A stretch of 64,000 nt of DNA. It comes from Pacificispira sp040217575 (GTDB taxonomy: Bacteria > Pseudomonadota > Alphaproteobacteria > UBA8366 > Aestuariispiraceae). The stretch is taken from assembly GCA_040217575.1 (NCBI GenBank), contig JAVJPW010000002.1:248001-312000 (forward strand), written 5' to 3'. Under the pieces are notes generated by a model. The model searched no databases. It had not been told where the DNA came from and saw nothing but the letters and a program-made list of their open reading frames with translations. This document shows positions 50,275-58,191 of the stretch, in pieces. Within the stretch, counting starts at the first letter, position 1. Every line of letters starts with the position of its first letter. The position numbers and the translations under genes are program-made.

Positions 50275-51186
50275 CTATTCCGCGGCGTCGGTCTGTGTGA
50301 AATTCGCTTCGTACGCCGCCTTCTGGCGTTTCAGGGCATTGACGGTGTTGCGCATCAGGATGGAAACCGTGACCGGCCCGACGCCGCCCGGAACCGGTGT
50401 GATCCAGCCCGCGACGTCCGACACCCCGTCATAGTCGACGTCGCCGCAGATGCCTTCGCTGCCGTCGTCCCTGGTGATCGCGTTGATCCCGATGTCGATC
50501 ACCGCCGCACCCGGCTTGATCATGTCGGCGGTCACAAGCCGCGGCTTTCCGACCGCGACGAAGACGGCGTCCGCGCGCCTGGAATGGATGGAGACCGCCC
50601 GGGTCATGTGGTGGCACACGGTGACCGTTGCCCCTTCCGCCATCAGGAGGAAGGCAATGGGCTTCCCGACGATTTCCGAATGGCCGATGATCACGACTTC
50701 CAGCCCCTGCAGCGGCAGGTTTGTGCTTTTCAGCAACTCGACAGACGCGGCCGCCGTACAGGGTGCCAGATCGAGTTCGTTGTAGACGATGTTGCCGATG
50801 GATGTCGGGTTCATCCCCTCGACATCCTTGAACGGATGGACCGCCGTCTGCAGCGCCTTGATCGAAATCTGTTCGGGCACCGGGCGCTGGATGATGATAC
50901 CGGTCACGCGCGGGTCGACATTCATGGTCGCGATCGCGACTTCCATTTCCTCCTGCGTGACGTCGCCGGGGAAGTGCCGTTCCTCGAACGCGATTCCGAC
51001 CCGTTCGGCTACGCGGCGCTGGTTCCGGACATAGACGTCGACCGCTTCGACGGCGCCGACGGTGATGGACACAAGTTTCGGGGTCCAGCCGGCGCCGGTC
51101 AGCGACGCAACATCGCTCGACACCCCGTCCAGGATACGGTCGGCCACCGGTTTTCCGCGCAGGTCGCGATCGCCCATCGTCGTCAT
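50275..51186 (-). CDS. FolD-like methylenetetrahydrofolate dehydrogenase, variant active site
   Basis: A 303-residue protein clearly of the FolD family by GHSEIVGKPI, DIGINAI, GDVDYDGV and WITPVPGGVGPVTVSIL. The active site differs from normal FolD: the catalytic Lys of the YxxxK motif is Gln56 (VYVRNQRRV), the KDVDG segment is KDVEG, the LPLP segment is QRPVP, and PCTP is PCTA. Lys is needed for cyclohydrolase activity in known enzymes, so this may be a dehydrogenase only, or act on another folate. A second, normal FolD elsewhere in the genome is expected. It is upstream of and co-oriented with the class V PLP gene. Confidence 0.85.
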   Translation of the reverse strand: MTTMGDRDLRGKPVADRILDGVSSDVASLTGAGWTPKLVSITVGAVEAVDVYVRNQRRVAERVGIAFEERHFPGDVTQEEMEVAIATMNVDPRVTGIIIQRPVPEQISIKALQTAVHPFKDVEGMNPTSIGNIVYNELDLAPCTAAASVELLKSTNLPLQGLEVVIIGHSEIVGKPIAFLLMAEGATVTVCHHMTRAVSIHSRRADAVFVAVGKPRLVTADMIKPGAAVIDIGINAITRDDGSEGICGDVDYDGVSDVAGWITPVPGGVGPVTVSILMRNTVNALKRQKAAYEANFTQTDAAE

Positions 51187-51240
51187 TCCTTAATCAGGCC
51201 GCCCGCGGCATCGCGCGGACCGGCATCGTTCGGACAAGCG

Positions 51241-51266
51241 AAAACCGCGCCCGGGTGCGGGCGCGG
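51241..51266 (-). terminator. terminator after rpmJ
   Basis: A perfect 9-bp stem CCGCGCCCG / CGGGCGCGG with a four-base loop (51245-51266), followed on the minus strand by TTTT. It separates rpmJ from folD. Confidence 0.75.
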
Positions 51267-51331
51267 CTTAATCGATTAGGGGTGCGCGGCGGCCAAGTTT
51301 CCTTCAGCGCCGGCATGACGGATCGAACAGG

Positions 51332-51457
51332 TCAGCCCTGCTTCGCCTTGAAGCGGGGGTTCTTCTTGTTGATCACATAGACGCGACCGCGACGGCGAAT
51401 GACACGGCAGTCCTTTTCGCGCTTCTTCAGCGTCTTCAGCGAGCTTGCAATGCGCAT
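51332..51457 (-). CDS. rpmJ: 50S ribosomal protein L36
   Basis: A 41-residue ribosomal protein on the minus strand, beginning MRIASSLKTLKKREKDCRV and ending KKNPRFKAKQG, the alphaproteobacterial form of L36 (only one of the four zinc-ligand Cys of the longer form). GGAG lies about seven bases before ATG 51457. A terminator follows. It is very basic and too short to be found by ordinary length limits. Confidence 0.97.
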   Translation of the reverse strand: MRIASSLKTLKKREKDCRVIRRRGRVYVINKKNPRFKAKQG

Positions 51458-51593
51458 GGCGCTTCTCCAACAAATTCAATGCCACCGGGAACGCGGCCCC
51501 GGCGAAAGACCGGCGGAACATATGGATGGACCCGCTGCTTGTCAAACGGGTTTTCGTCACTAGTGTCCAGTGTTCGAACAGGTAGGTTTTGGC

Positions 51594-53543
51594 ATGACAG
51601 AAGACGGAAATGAAAGCCGGAAAACCGCGGCGCCCTGCGGCTCCTGGCACTCGCCGTTAAGCGCGGACGCGATCGCCGGGGCGACACTGGGGCTGGGGTC
51701 GGTCTGGATCGACGGGGCTTATGTCTATTGGACCGAACTGCGCCCGTGGGATAAGGGGCGCACGGTCCTGGTGCGCTGGTCGGAACGGGACGGCGCGGCG
51801 GATGTTTCCGGCCCCGGTCACAATGTCAGAAGCCGGGTGCATGAATATGGCGGCCGCGCCTTCGTCGCCGCGGGCGGGTCCGCCTGGTATGTGGATGCCG
51901 CCGACCGCACGCTCTACCGCACCGACGGGCCTGGAAAGGTGACGGTGGTCCTGACCGGCGGGCCGCTGGATTTCGCGGACCTGACCGTCGATGCGGCGCG
52001 CAACCGGCTGATTGCCATTGCCGAACGCCCGCGCGCAGGTACGGAACCGGAAAACCTGATCGTCGCCGTCACATTCGACGGGCAGGTGACGGAACTGGCG
52101 GCGGGTGCGGATTTCTATGCCTGCCCGGCCCTGTCGCCGGACGGGTCGAAACTGGCCTGGGTCGAATGGATGCATCCCAACATGCCGTGGGACGCAACCG
52201 ACTGCCGGGAGGCGGCGCTGGACGAAACAGGTGCCGTCCGCGACACCAGAACCGTCGCTGGCGGGCCGGGCGTCAGCATCTTTCAACCATCCTATGCGCC
52301 GGACGGACAGTTGTATTACGTCAGCGACGATAGCGGGTTCTGGAACCTGTATCGCGACGGGAATCCGCCCGCCCATTTTCGCGCGGCCGCTGAATTCGGC
52401 CTGCCGCACTGGCAGTTCGGCATGCGCACTTATGCCTTTCTGGATGCGCAGACGGCGGTCACGACCTTTGCGGTCAACGGCGAATGGCGTCTGGCGCTGT
52501 TCGACCTGGAAACGGGGCGTGCAACGCCGATCGACCTGCCCTGGACACGGTTCGACGGGCTGTGCGCATCCGGGCGCAAGGCGGTTTTCACCGGCGCCCG
52601 CCCGGATGAACCGTCCGGGATCGTGCTATTGAATTTCGGCGCGCCGGAACCGGAACGTGTTCTGCGCCGCGCGACGAAGGACATGCCAGACCCCGCGGGC
52701 GTGTCCATCCCCCGGCGCATCGAATTCCCGACCGAAGGGGGCGTATCGGCCCATGCCTATTACTATCGTCCGGCGAACCCTGATTACCGCGTGCCTGATG
52801 GCGAACGCCTGCCGCTGATCGTCATGGGCCATGGCGGTCCGACCGGCCAGGCCGACAGCGGCTACGCCGCCAAAATCCAGTTCTGGACCAGTCGGGGCTT
52901 TGCGGTCGCCGACGTGAACTATGGCGGGTCGACCGGGTTCGGGCGCGCCTATCGCGAACGGCTGAACGGCAACTGGGGCATCGTCGATGTGGACGACTGC
53001 TGCAACGCCGCGCGTTATCTGGCCGACCGGGGGGAGGTCGACCCCGACCGCCTGATCATCGTTGGCGGAAGTGCTGGCGGCTATACGACGCTGTCGGCCC
53101 TTGCCTTCCGTGATACGTTCAAGGCCGGCCGGTCGTCATACGGCATCGGCGACCTGGAAACGCTGGCGCGCGATACCCACAAGTTCGAAAGCCGCTATCT
53201 GGACAGCCTGATCGGCCCCTGGCCGCAGGATAAGGCAACATATCATGCGCGCTCCGCCCTCCGGCATCCGGACGGGCTCGACTGTCCGATCCTGTTCCTG
53301 CAAGGGTCGGAAGACAAGGTCGTGCCCCCGAACCAGGCCGAAGCCATGGTCGCTGCGTTGAAGGTAAAGGGCGTGCCGGTTGCCTATCTGCTGTTCGACG
53401 GGGAAGGGCACGGGTTCCGCACGTCGGACGCGATCAAACGGGCCCTTCTGGCGGAGCTCGCTTTCTATGGCCGGATCTTCGGCTTCGACCCGGCGGATGC
53501 GACGCCGGATTTGGAAATTCACAACCTTCCGGACCGGACATGA
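51594..53543 (+). CDS. S9-family prolyl oligopeptidase-like peptidase
   Basis: A 649-residue protein with an N-terminal beta-propeller-like domain and a C-terminal alpha/beta hydrolase. Catalytic Ser493 is in VGGSAGGYTTLSAL, Asp in QGSEDKVVPPNQ and His in GEGHGFR. There is no signal peptide, so it acts in the cytoplasm on small peptides. ATG 51594 has AGGTAGG ten bases upstream. Its stop overlaps the start of the next gene (ATGA), so the two are coupled. Confidence 0.92.
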   Translation: MTEDGNESRKTAAPCGSWHSPLSADAIAGATLGLGSVWIDGAYVYWTELRPWDKGRTVLVRWSERDGAADVSGPGHNVRSRVHEYGGRAFVAAGGSAWYVDAADRTLYRTDGPGKVTVVLTGGPLDFADLTVDAARNRLIAIAERPRAGTEPENLIVAVTFDGQVTELAAGADFYACPALSPDGSKLAWVEWMHPNMPWDATDCREAALDETGAVRDTRTVAGGPGVSIFQPSYAPDGQLYYVSDDSGFWNLYRDGNPPAHFRAAAEFGLPHWQFGMRTYAFLDAQTAVTTFAVNGEWRLALFDLETGRATPIDLPWTRFDGLCASGRKAVFTGARPDEPSGIVLLNFGAPEPERVLRRATKDMPDPAGVSIPRRIEFPTEGGVSAHAYYYRPANPDYRVPDGERLPLIVMGHGGPTGQADSGYAAKIQFWTSRGFAVADVNYGGSTGFGRAYRERLNGNWGIVDVDDCCNAARYLADRGEVDPDRLIIVGGSAGGYTTLSALAFRDTFKAGRSSYGIGDLETLARDTHKFESRYLDSLIGPWPQDKATYHARSALRHPDGLDCPILFLQGSEDKVVPPNQAEAMVAALKVKGVPVAYLLFDGEGHGFRTSDAIKRALLAELAFYGRIFGFDPADATPDLEIHNLPDRT

Positions 53544-54295
53544 GCGATACCGTCACCGCCGCCCTGATCATCATCGGCAACGAAGTGCTTTCGGGCCGCA
53601 CCCAGGACAAGAACCTGGCCTATATCGCGGGTGCGCTGAACGGGGTCGGCGTGCGCCTGACTGAAGTCCGCGTGATCCCGGACGAAAAGACCGTCATCGT
53701 GAAGACGGTGCGCGAACTGTCCGCCGGTTTTGACTATGTCTTCACCACCGGCGGGATCGGGCCGACCCATGACGATATCACCGCCGACTGCGTGGCGGCG
53801 GCATTCGGGGTCGCCCTGCCGGTGAATGCCGAAGCCGAACGCCGCCTGAAACTCCATTACCGCAATTCGGACCTGGATCTGAACGAAGCGCGCATGCGCA
53901 TGGCGCGCATCCCCGAAGGCGCATCGCTGATCGACAATCCGGTTTCCGCCGCGCCCGGTTTCCGGATCGAAAATGTCCATGTCATGGCCGGTGTGCCGAA
54001 GATCATGCAGGCGATGCTGGACGGCATCCTGCCGACGCTGAAGGGCGGGCGACCGCTGGTATCGGTCACCATCCGCAGCAGCCTGGCGGAGGGTCAGGTT
54101 GCCGCCGATCTGGGCCGGCTGGCCGAAGAATTTTCGGACCTGGATTTCGGATCCTACCCGGCTTGGACGCGCACGGTCTTTCAGCTTTCCATCATCGTGC
54201 GCGGCCAGGACCCCGACCGGGTTGAGGCGGCGGCACAGCGCATCGAAGGGTTGATCCGCGACCTGGGCGGGACACCCGAACGCTTGTCGGAATAG
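53540..54295 (+). CDS. molybdopterin-binding (CinA N-terminal-type) protein
   Basis: A 251-residue MoCF/MoaB-like domain protein. Motifs: IIGNEVLSGRTQDKN and FTTGGIGPTHDDIT, the GGIGP/THDD signature of the MoaB/MogA and CinA N-terminal domain. In alphaproteobacteria stand-alone copies of this type are often named competence/damage-inducible protein A, but the deamidase half of CinA is missing here. The enzymatic role is unclear. Overlaps the S9 peptidase gene by four bases. Confidence 0.87.
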   Translation: MSDTVTAALIIIGNEVLSGRTQDKNLAYIAGALNGVGVRLTEVRVIPDEKTVIVKTVRELSAGFDYVFTTGGIGPTHDDITADCVAAAFGVALPVNAEAERRLKLHYRNSDLDLNEARMRMARIPEGASLIDNPVSAAPGFRIENVHVMAGVPKIMQAMLDGILPTLKGGRPLVSVTIRSSLAEGQVAADLGRLAEEFSDLDFGSYPAWTRTVFQLSIIVRGQDPDRVEAAAQRIEGLIRDLGGTPERLSE

Positions 54296-54299
54296 GCGG

Positions 54300-54470
54300 C
54301 TAGAGCGACCGGTCCAGCATCCGGAACAGAATGAAATAGGTGATCCCCACCGCGACGGCGCAGGCGATCAGCACGACCCGCGTGCGCCCGTAGCTGCCGC
54401 GCCGGAACAGCGCAAAGACGATGCCCGCACCCAGCGCCACCAGGGCGAAATACAACCAGTCCCGATCCAT
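54300..54470 (-). CDS. small two-helix membrane protein
   Basis: A 56-residue protein with two hydrophobic segments (YFALVALGAGIVFALF, VVLIACAVAVGITYFILF) separated by a basic loop (RRGSYGRTR). ATG 54470 is preceded by GGAGGGGAG, supporting this start over an upstream ATG. Function unknown. It converges on the molybdopterin-binding gene with a four-base gap. Confidence 0.65.
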   Translation of the reverse strand: MDRDWLYFALVALGAGIVFALFRRGSYGRTRVVLIACAVAVGITYFILFRMLDRSL

Positions 54471-54577
54471 CCGCGCACTCCCCTCCGGGGCAGTTTCATG
54501 AAACCTGTCGGTTTGCGCCACGATACCGCCCCATTCTCCTGAAACAAACTGCCGGTTCGACCAATTCGGGAGGTGGC

Positions 54578-54871
54578 ATGCCGCGCGGCAGACGCAAGAT
54601 CAAGCTGGACCGGGGCGATACGCTGGGGGGCACCGTCTCCCTTTTGCTGCGCGATAATGTCTCGTCGACCGACGGCGGCGGGCCGACGCGGCTGGGTCCG
54701 CGCCGGAGTTCGCGGCCCATCCTGAAATTCATGATTTTCACGACGGTTCTGTTTGCGGCGCTGGTCGCGATTTTCGCGCTTTTCCCCGAAGCGGGCGACG
54801 CGCTGGGTATCCCTCCGGTCGCGGACACGTGGGAAGCGATTGCCGCCCGGATCGACCGGCTGTTTCCCTGA
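54578..54871 (+). CDS. small membrane protein
   Basis: A 97-residue protein with a basic, glycine-rich N terminus (MPRGRRKIKLDRGDTLGG), one hydrophobic segment (FMIFTTVLFAALVAIFALF), and an acidic end. GGGAGG is seven bases before ATG 54578. It is divergent from the other small membrane gene. Function unknown. Confidence 0.65.
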   Translation: MPRGRRKIKLDRGDTLGGTVSLLLRDNVSSTDGGGPTRLGPRRSSRPILKFMIFTTVLFAALVAIFALFPEAGDALGIPPVADTWEAIAARIDRLFP

Positions 54872-54913
54872 CCACGTGTCGAAAGCGTGTCGAAAGAACC
54901 GCGCGCCAATTTC

Positions 54914-54942
54914 TTGCACCGATTCCGCCTCGCGGCTACTCT
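54914..54942 (+). promoter_or_regulatory. probable promoter of tRNA-Leu(TAA)
   Basis: TTGCAC (54914-54919), 17 bases, TACTCT (54937-54942), start near 54949, 20 bases upstream of the tRNA. Same general form as the promoters of the two other tRNA genes. Confidence 0.5.
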
Positions 54943-54968
54943 CCGCCCGCCGCAATTCACGGGCGCTG

Positions 54969-55054
54969 GCGGGCGTGGCGGAATTGGTAGACGCAAGGGA
55001 CTTAAAATCCCTCGATCCTTGATCGTGCCGGTTCAAGTCCGGCCGCCCGCACCA
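54969..55054 (+). tRNA. tRNA-Leu(TAA)
   Basis: An 86-base class II tRNA: acceptor GCGGGCG / CGCCCGC, D arm GGCGGAATTGGTAGACGC, anticodon stem AGGGA / TCCCT with loop CTTAAAA (anticodon TAA), long variable arm, T loop TTCAAGT, CCA encoded at 55052-55054. The second leucine tRNA of the window. Confidence 0.97.
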
Positions 55055-55221
55055 ACCTTCTCATCCAAAAAAATTGCATAAACCCACTTGAGAGGGTCGC
55101 CCTGCTTAGGATTATTTTAGAATTTTATTCATTAATAATAACCTAAAAATATCGATTTTGTATACTATATTTATAATTATGCAATTGGGCACCTTTCTCA
55201 ACTATCGGAAAGGATGCGAAA

Positions 55222-55632
55222 ATGAGAAGGAACCTGAAACCAAGCAGACTTCGCCCGTTCCTGATGGCGACTGTCATTTTGATTGGATCGACCCTGTTGG
55301 GCGTGCCGACCGCGGAATCGCAGACGCGTTCGCCCGGCGATATCGCAGGAACGACCTATGCCTGTCGGACGGAAACGGCAATTCTGGATGTGGTGGCAGA
55401 GGCTGACGATGCCCGCGCCTTCACAGCCATACTTCAGAATTCGTTCCGCAATGGGGAATGCGCCGCTTCGCGGGCAATCGTTCCCGTCGCATTGGCCAGA
55501 TATGTCGGCGAGTTCGTAGGTGTGACGGGCCCCGGCGAGATCTGGGAACTGACCAGCGGCTGGTTCGTGCTTCTGCGGCCTTTGCCCATCATGCGCGAAA
55601 ACCGCCCCGACTCCGCCGCGCCGTCGACCTGA
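55222..55632 (+). CDS. exported hypothetical protein
   Basis: A 136-residue protein with a signal peptide (FLMATVILIGSTLLGVPT, cleavage likely near AES-QT). The mature part has two Cys (YACRTE and GECAAS), which may form a disulfide. AAAGGA lies 10 bases before ATG 55222. I recognise no family. It follows an A+T-rich stretch (55060-55215) likely to hold its promoter. Confidence 0.6.
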   Translation: MRRNLKPSRLRPFLMATVILIGSTLLGVPTAESQTRSPGDIAGTTYACRTETAILDVVAEADDARAFTAILQNSFRNGECAASRAIVPVALARYVGEFVGVTGPGEIWELTSGWFVLLRPLPIMRENRPDSAAPST

Positions 55633-55761
55633 TCGCTGTCGTAGAAGGGCCATCCGTACCGGCTGGCCGGATATAAAAAGCCGTGGCCGCCGCACGAAAT
55701 GCGTTCGCGACAGACCGACCCGGTTTGGCCGTTACACTCTCATCCTGACACCACACCCCGC

Positions 55762-56193
55762 TTATGTGACGGCGGTATAGGCATCCCGCAGGACGTTCGT
55801 CTCCATCTCAAGTTCGTCGAGCCTGTTTTTGACCGCATCGCCGATGCTGACAATTCCCTTAAGCTGATTGCCTTCCATCACCGGCAGATGGCGGATGCGC
55901 CGCTGCGTCATGATGCGCATGACGTCGGTCAGTTTGTCTTCCGCCTTGCAGGTCGTCAGATTGCGGGTCATCAGTTCATCAACGGCCATGTCCAGTGTCC
56001 GCGCCCCATGATCCGCCAGGGCCCGAACGACATCCCGTTCGGACAGGATGCCCACGATCGCGCTGTCGTGCCTGACCAGCAATGCGCCGATCTTCATTGC
56101 CTTCATGATGCCGACCGCACTGCGAATGCTGGATTTCGGCCCGACCGTCGTCACGTCGGCACCCTTTGACTTGATTACTTCGGAAATCTTCAT
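55762..56193 (-). CDS. CBS-domain protein
   Basis: A 143-residue protein made of a pair of CBS domains (a Bateman module) and nothing else. It starts MKISEVIKSKG, with VGILSERDVVRAL and MRIMTQRRIRHLPVMEGNQLKGIVSIGD as the typical repeats. Such modules bind adenine nucleotides and regulate a partner; the partner is unknown. AGGAGGG precedes ATG 56193. Confidence 0.92.
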   Translation of the reverse strand: MKISEVIKSKGADVTTVGPKSSIRSAVGIMKAMKIGALLVRHDSAIVGILSERDVVRALADHGARTLDMAVDELMTRNLTTCKAEDKLTDVMRIMTQRRIRHLPVMEGNQLKGIVSIGDAVKNRLDELEMETNVLRDAYTAVT

Positions 56194-56401
56194 CGGACCC
56201 TCCTATGGTCGTCCGCTGACGTCCGGGTCCCAGGGTCACGTCGCCGTACACGACGCCCCCAAGGCGACCGCGTAACGCTAACAAAAGAAGGATATCACAT
56301 TTCTTCGAAAATGGGCGTTCGTCTTTCGCCCGTGTCGCAGGATTTTCCAGCTGGAAGGATCGGCGAGGCGCCATTTTCCCCGAACGAGCGCCAGAATGAC
56401 G

Positions 56402-56427
56402 AAACCCCCCGGTTTCCCGAGGGGTTT
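56402..56427 (-). terminator. terminator-like hairpin after tRNA-Ala
   Basis: Minus strand stem AAACCCCTCGG / CCGGGGGGTTT with a four-base loop (one T-G pair), directly downstream of the tRNA-Ala 3' end. The T-run after it is short. Confidence 0.6.
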
Positions 56428-56430
56428 CGA

Positions 56431-56506
56431 TGGTGGAGCCAAGGGGAATCGAACCCCTGACCTCTACACTGCCAGTGTAGCGCTCTCCCAGCTGAGCTAT
56501 GGCCCC
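56431..56506 (-). tRNA. tRNA-Ala(GGC)
   Basis: A 76-base tRNA read on the minus strand: acceptor GGGGCCA / TGGCTCC (with the G-T pair at the third position, near the alanine identity element), D loop AGCTCAGCTGGGAGAGC, anticodon stem CTACA / TGTAG with loop CTGGCAG (anticodon GGC), T loop TTCGATT and CCA encoded. Confidence 0.97.
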
Positions 56507-56641
56507 TTTTTGCGCCGGATCGGGCGGTCTTGCGACCGGGCCCCAAGCGACGGCGCTGGGTTATACACGAAAAAATCCCGCGCCGAAAAGCGATTTTGCA
56601 CTCTGCCGCGCGGGTCCGGGATCCGCGGGCGTACGGATGCG

Positions 56642-56986
56642 TCAGGTGTCGTCATCCTCGTCAGTTTTGCTGACGACCGGCACATCGTCATCGTCCAGGT
56701 CCGACGTGTCTTCCAGGACGCCATCGTCATCGTCGTCGATGTCGGCATCCAGATCGTCGTCCAGGTCGTCATCATCCTCGTCATCGTCCTTGGACGCGGC
56801 GGCATCGGTTTCCTTCTTCGCCTTGTCTTCGGTGACCTGCTGGCGGCCGCGCTTCAGCTTCGTCGCGGCTTCGGGGTCGAAGGTGGTTTCGCATGCCGGA
56901 CACACGATCGGGTCCTTCTGCATGTCATAGAATTTCGCGCCGCAGCTGAGGCACATGCGCTTGAAGCCCCATTCCGGTTTCGCCAC
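56642..56986 (-). CDS. TIGR02300/FYDLN-type zinc-ribbon acidic protein
   Basis: A 114-residue protein of the alphaproteobacterial FYDLN-acid family. The N-terminal half has a zinc ribbon (CLSCGAKFYDMQKDPIVCPAC, given here in two parts: Cys-x-x-Cys then Cys-x-x-Cys), and the C-terminal half is almost wholly Asp/Glu. Start GTG 56986 has AAGGAGG seven bases upstream. Role unknown. It lies beside tRNA-Ala and near aroA-cmk-rpsA, as in related genomes from memory. Confidence 0.85.
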   Translation of the reverse strand: MAKPEWGFKRMCLSCGAKFYDMQKDPIVCPACETTFDPEAATKLKRGRQQVTEDKAKKETDAAASKDDDEDDDDLDDDLDADIDDDDDGVLEDTSDLDDDDVPVVSKTDEDDDT

Positions 56987-57183
56987 GCTGCCGTCCTCCT
57001 TAAGAGACCATAATGAAATTTCGTGAATGACCGCCGCACACCGGCGTCGTTCTGGCGCGCGCCTTTGCCAAATTAACGCTGGCCTGTCAAAAGCTATTTC
57101 ACCTTTTCCCGGTCCGCGCGCAATCGGCACGCGAATTGCTTGTCCCGTCGGCAGGACATATTCGCGCGAATGAGCATCGGGTC

Positions 57184-57759
57184 ATGATCGATTCAACCAG
57201 TCTTTTCGGCACGCCGGCATCGTCGGCCGCGACGACCGCGGGACAACCGCGTCGTACCCAGGGCGCGGAAAGCGCGTCTTTCGGGGCGGAAATCGCCGCC
57301 ATCGAAAAGCCGCCGCCCGCCAATGTCGCGGCGGTGGAGCGCATCAAGGAAATCGGCTTTTCCCAATGGGCCGAAGAGTTGCGCGAACAGAAGCTGGAGG
57401 AGATGCGGCAGGAAATTCTCGCCTCCATGGGTCTGACGGAGGAAAAACTTGCCGCCATGGACCCGGATGCACGGGCCGCTATCGAAGACGCAATCCAGCA
57501 GCGCATCAATGAACGCATGGCCGCGGCGTCCGCCGAAGGGGGGGCGACCGGCCCGGGCGCAGACCGCGCATCCATTGCCGCCGCCCAGAACCCGGCACAG
57601 CAAACGGCCGCTACGGCCATGGTGATCGGCAATGCGCCCGGCGGGCCAGGCGGAAATGGCGCGGCCATCGGCCCCGCCGCCATGACGGTGCTGCTGGACG
57701 CACAGGAAGCGGCCGGCGCCGAAGGACCCTACGACCGTCAGGCCGCCCGCCGCCGCTAG
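57184..57759 (+). CDS. conserved hypothetical protein, Ala/Gln-rich with central helices
   Basis: A 191-residue cytoplasmic-looking protein with a central helical segment (FSQWAEELREQKLEEMRQE, then MGLTEEKLAAMDPDARAA) flanked by low-complexity Ala/Gly/Pro parts. It is reminiscent of a rod or flagellar-type accessory protein but I assign no function. The stop codon TAG lies exactly at the left end of the MITE-like element, so the real 3' end may have been changed by its insertion. Confidence 0.6.
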   Translation: MIDSTSLFGTPASSAATTAGQPRRTQGAESASFGAEIAAIEKPPPANVAAVERIKEIGFSQWAEELREQKLEEMRQEILASMGLTEEKLAAMDPDARAAIEDAIQQRINERMAAASAEGGATGPGADRASIAAAQNPAQQTAATAMVIGNAPGGPGGNGAAIGPAAMTVLLDAQEAAGAEGPYDRQAARRR

Positions 57760-58027
57760 GGCCTGTTGAGGTTCATAGCGTTGCCGTGGCGGAAGCGCAT
57801 TTTTCGCACGGCTAGGAGCGGACGGCGCGGTGTGGCGGGCCTCACACAAGCCGTCCGCGACAACGTCCGCGCGGAAAATGTGCCCCGTCCCGCGGATTGG
57901 ACGAAAACGGTGCAATCTCGCGTCGCTCGTCCTTGAATATGCCCAGGCATGTCCTTCGTCCTCGCTTCTAACCTTGCATCGTTTTCGTCTCAACCACGAC
58001 GACGTTATGAATCTCAATAGGCCCTAG
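57756..58027. mobile_element. MITE-like element with 30-bp terminal inverted repeats
   Basis: The ends CTAGGGCCTGTTGAGGTTC (57756) and, reading inward on the other strand, CTAGGGCCTATTGAGATTC (58027) form inverted repeats over about 34 bases with five transitions. Each end carries CTAG, as expected for a target-site duplication of an IS5-family (IS427-type) element; the enclosed body is 264 bases (57760-58023). Inside lies another inverted repeat (GCGGACGGC/GCCGTCCGC). No transposase frame is present, so it would be non-autonomous. It lies between the 57184 gene and aroA. Confidence 0.7.
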
Positions 58028-58191
58028 ACCGGGCACCACCGGGCTGGGGCACCATTTACACTGCGTGGCGTATACCGATATCCGTCCCAAGTTGATTTTC
58101 AGGCAACGGGCAACATGCTAAGAGCCGCGCGACCGGCCCCGCGTTCGGCCGGCATTTGCGCAACCGTTCCCTGATTGAAGGCCGCCCGCCG

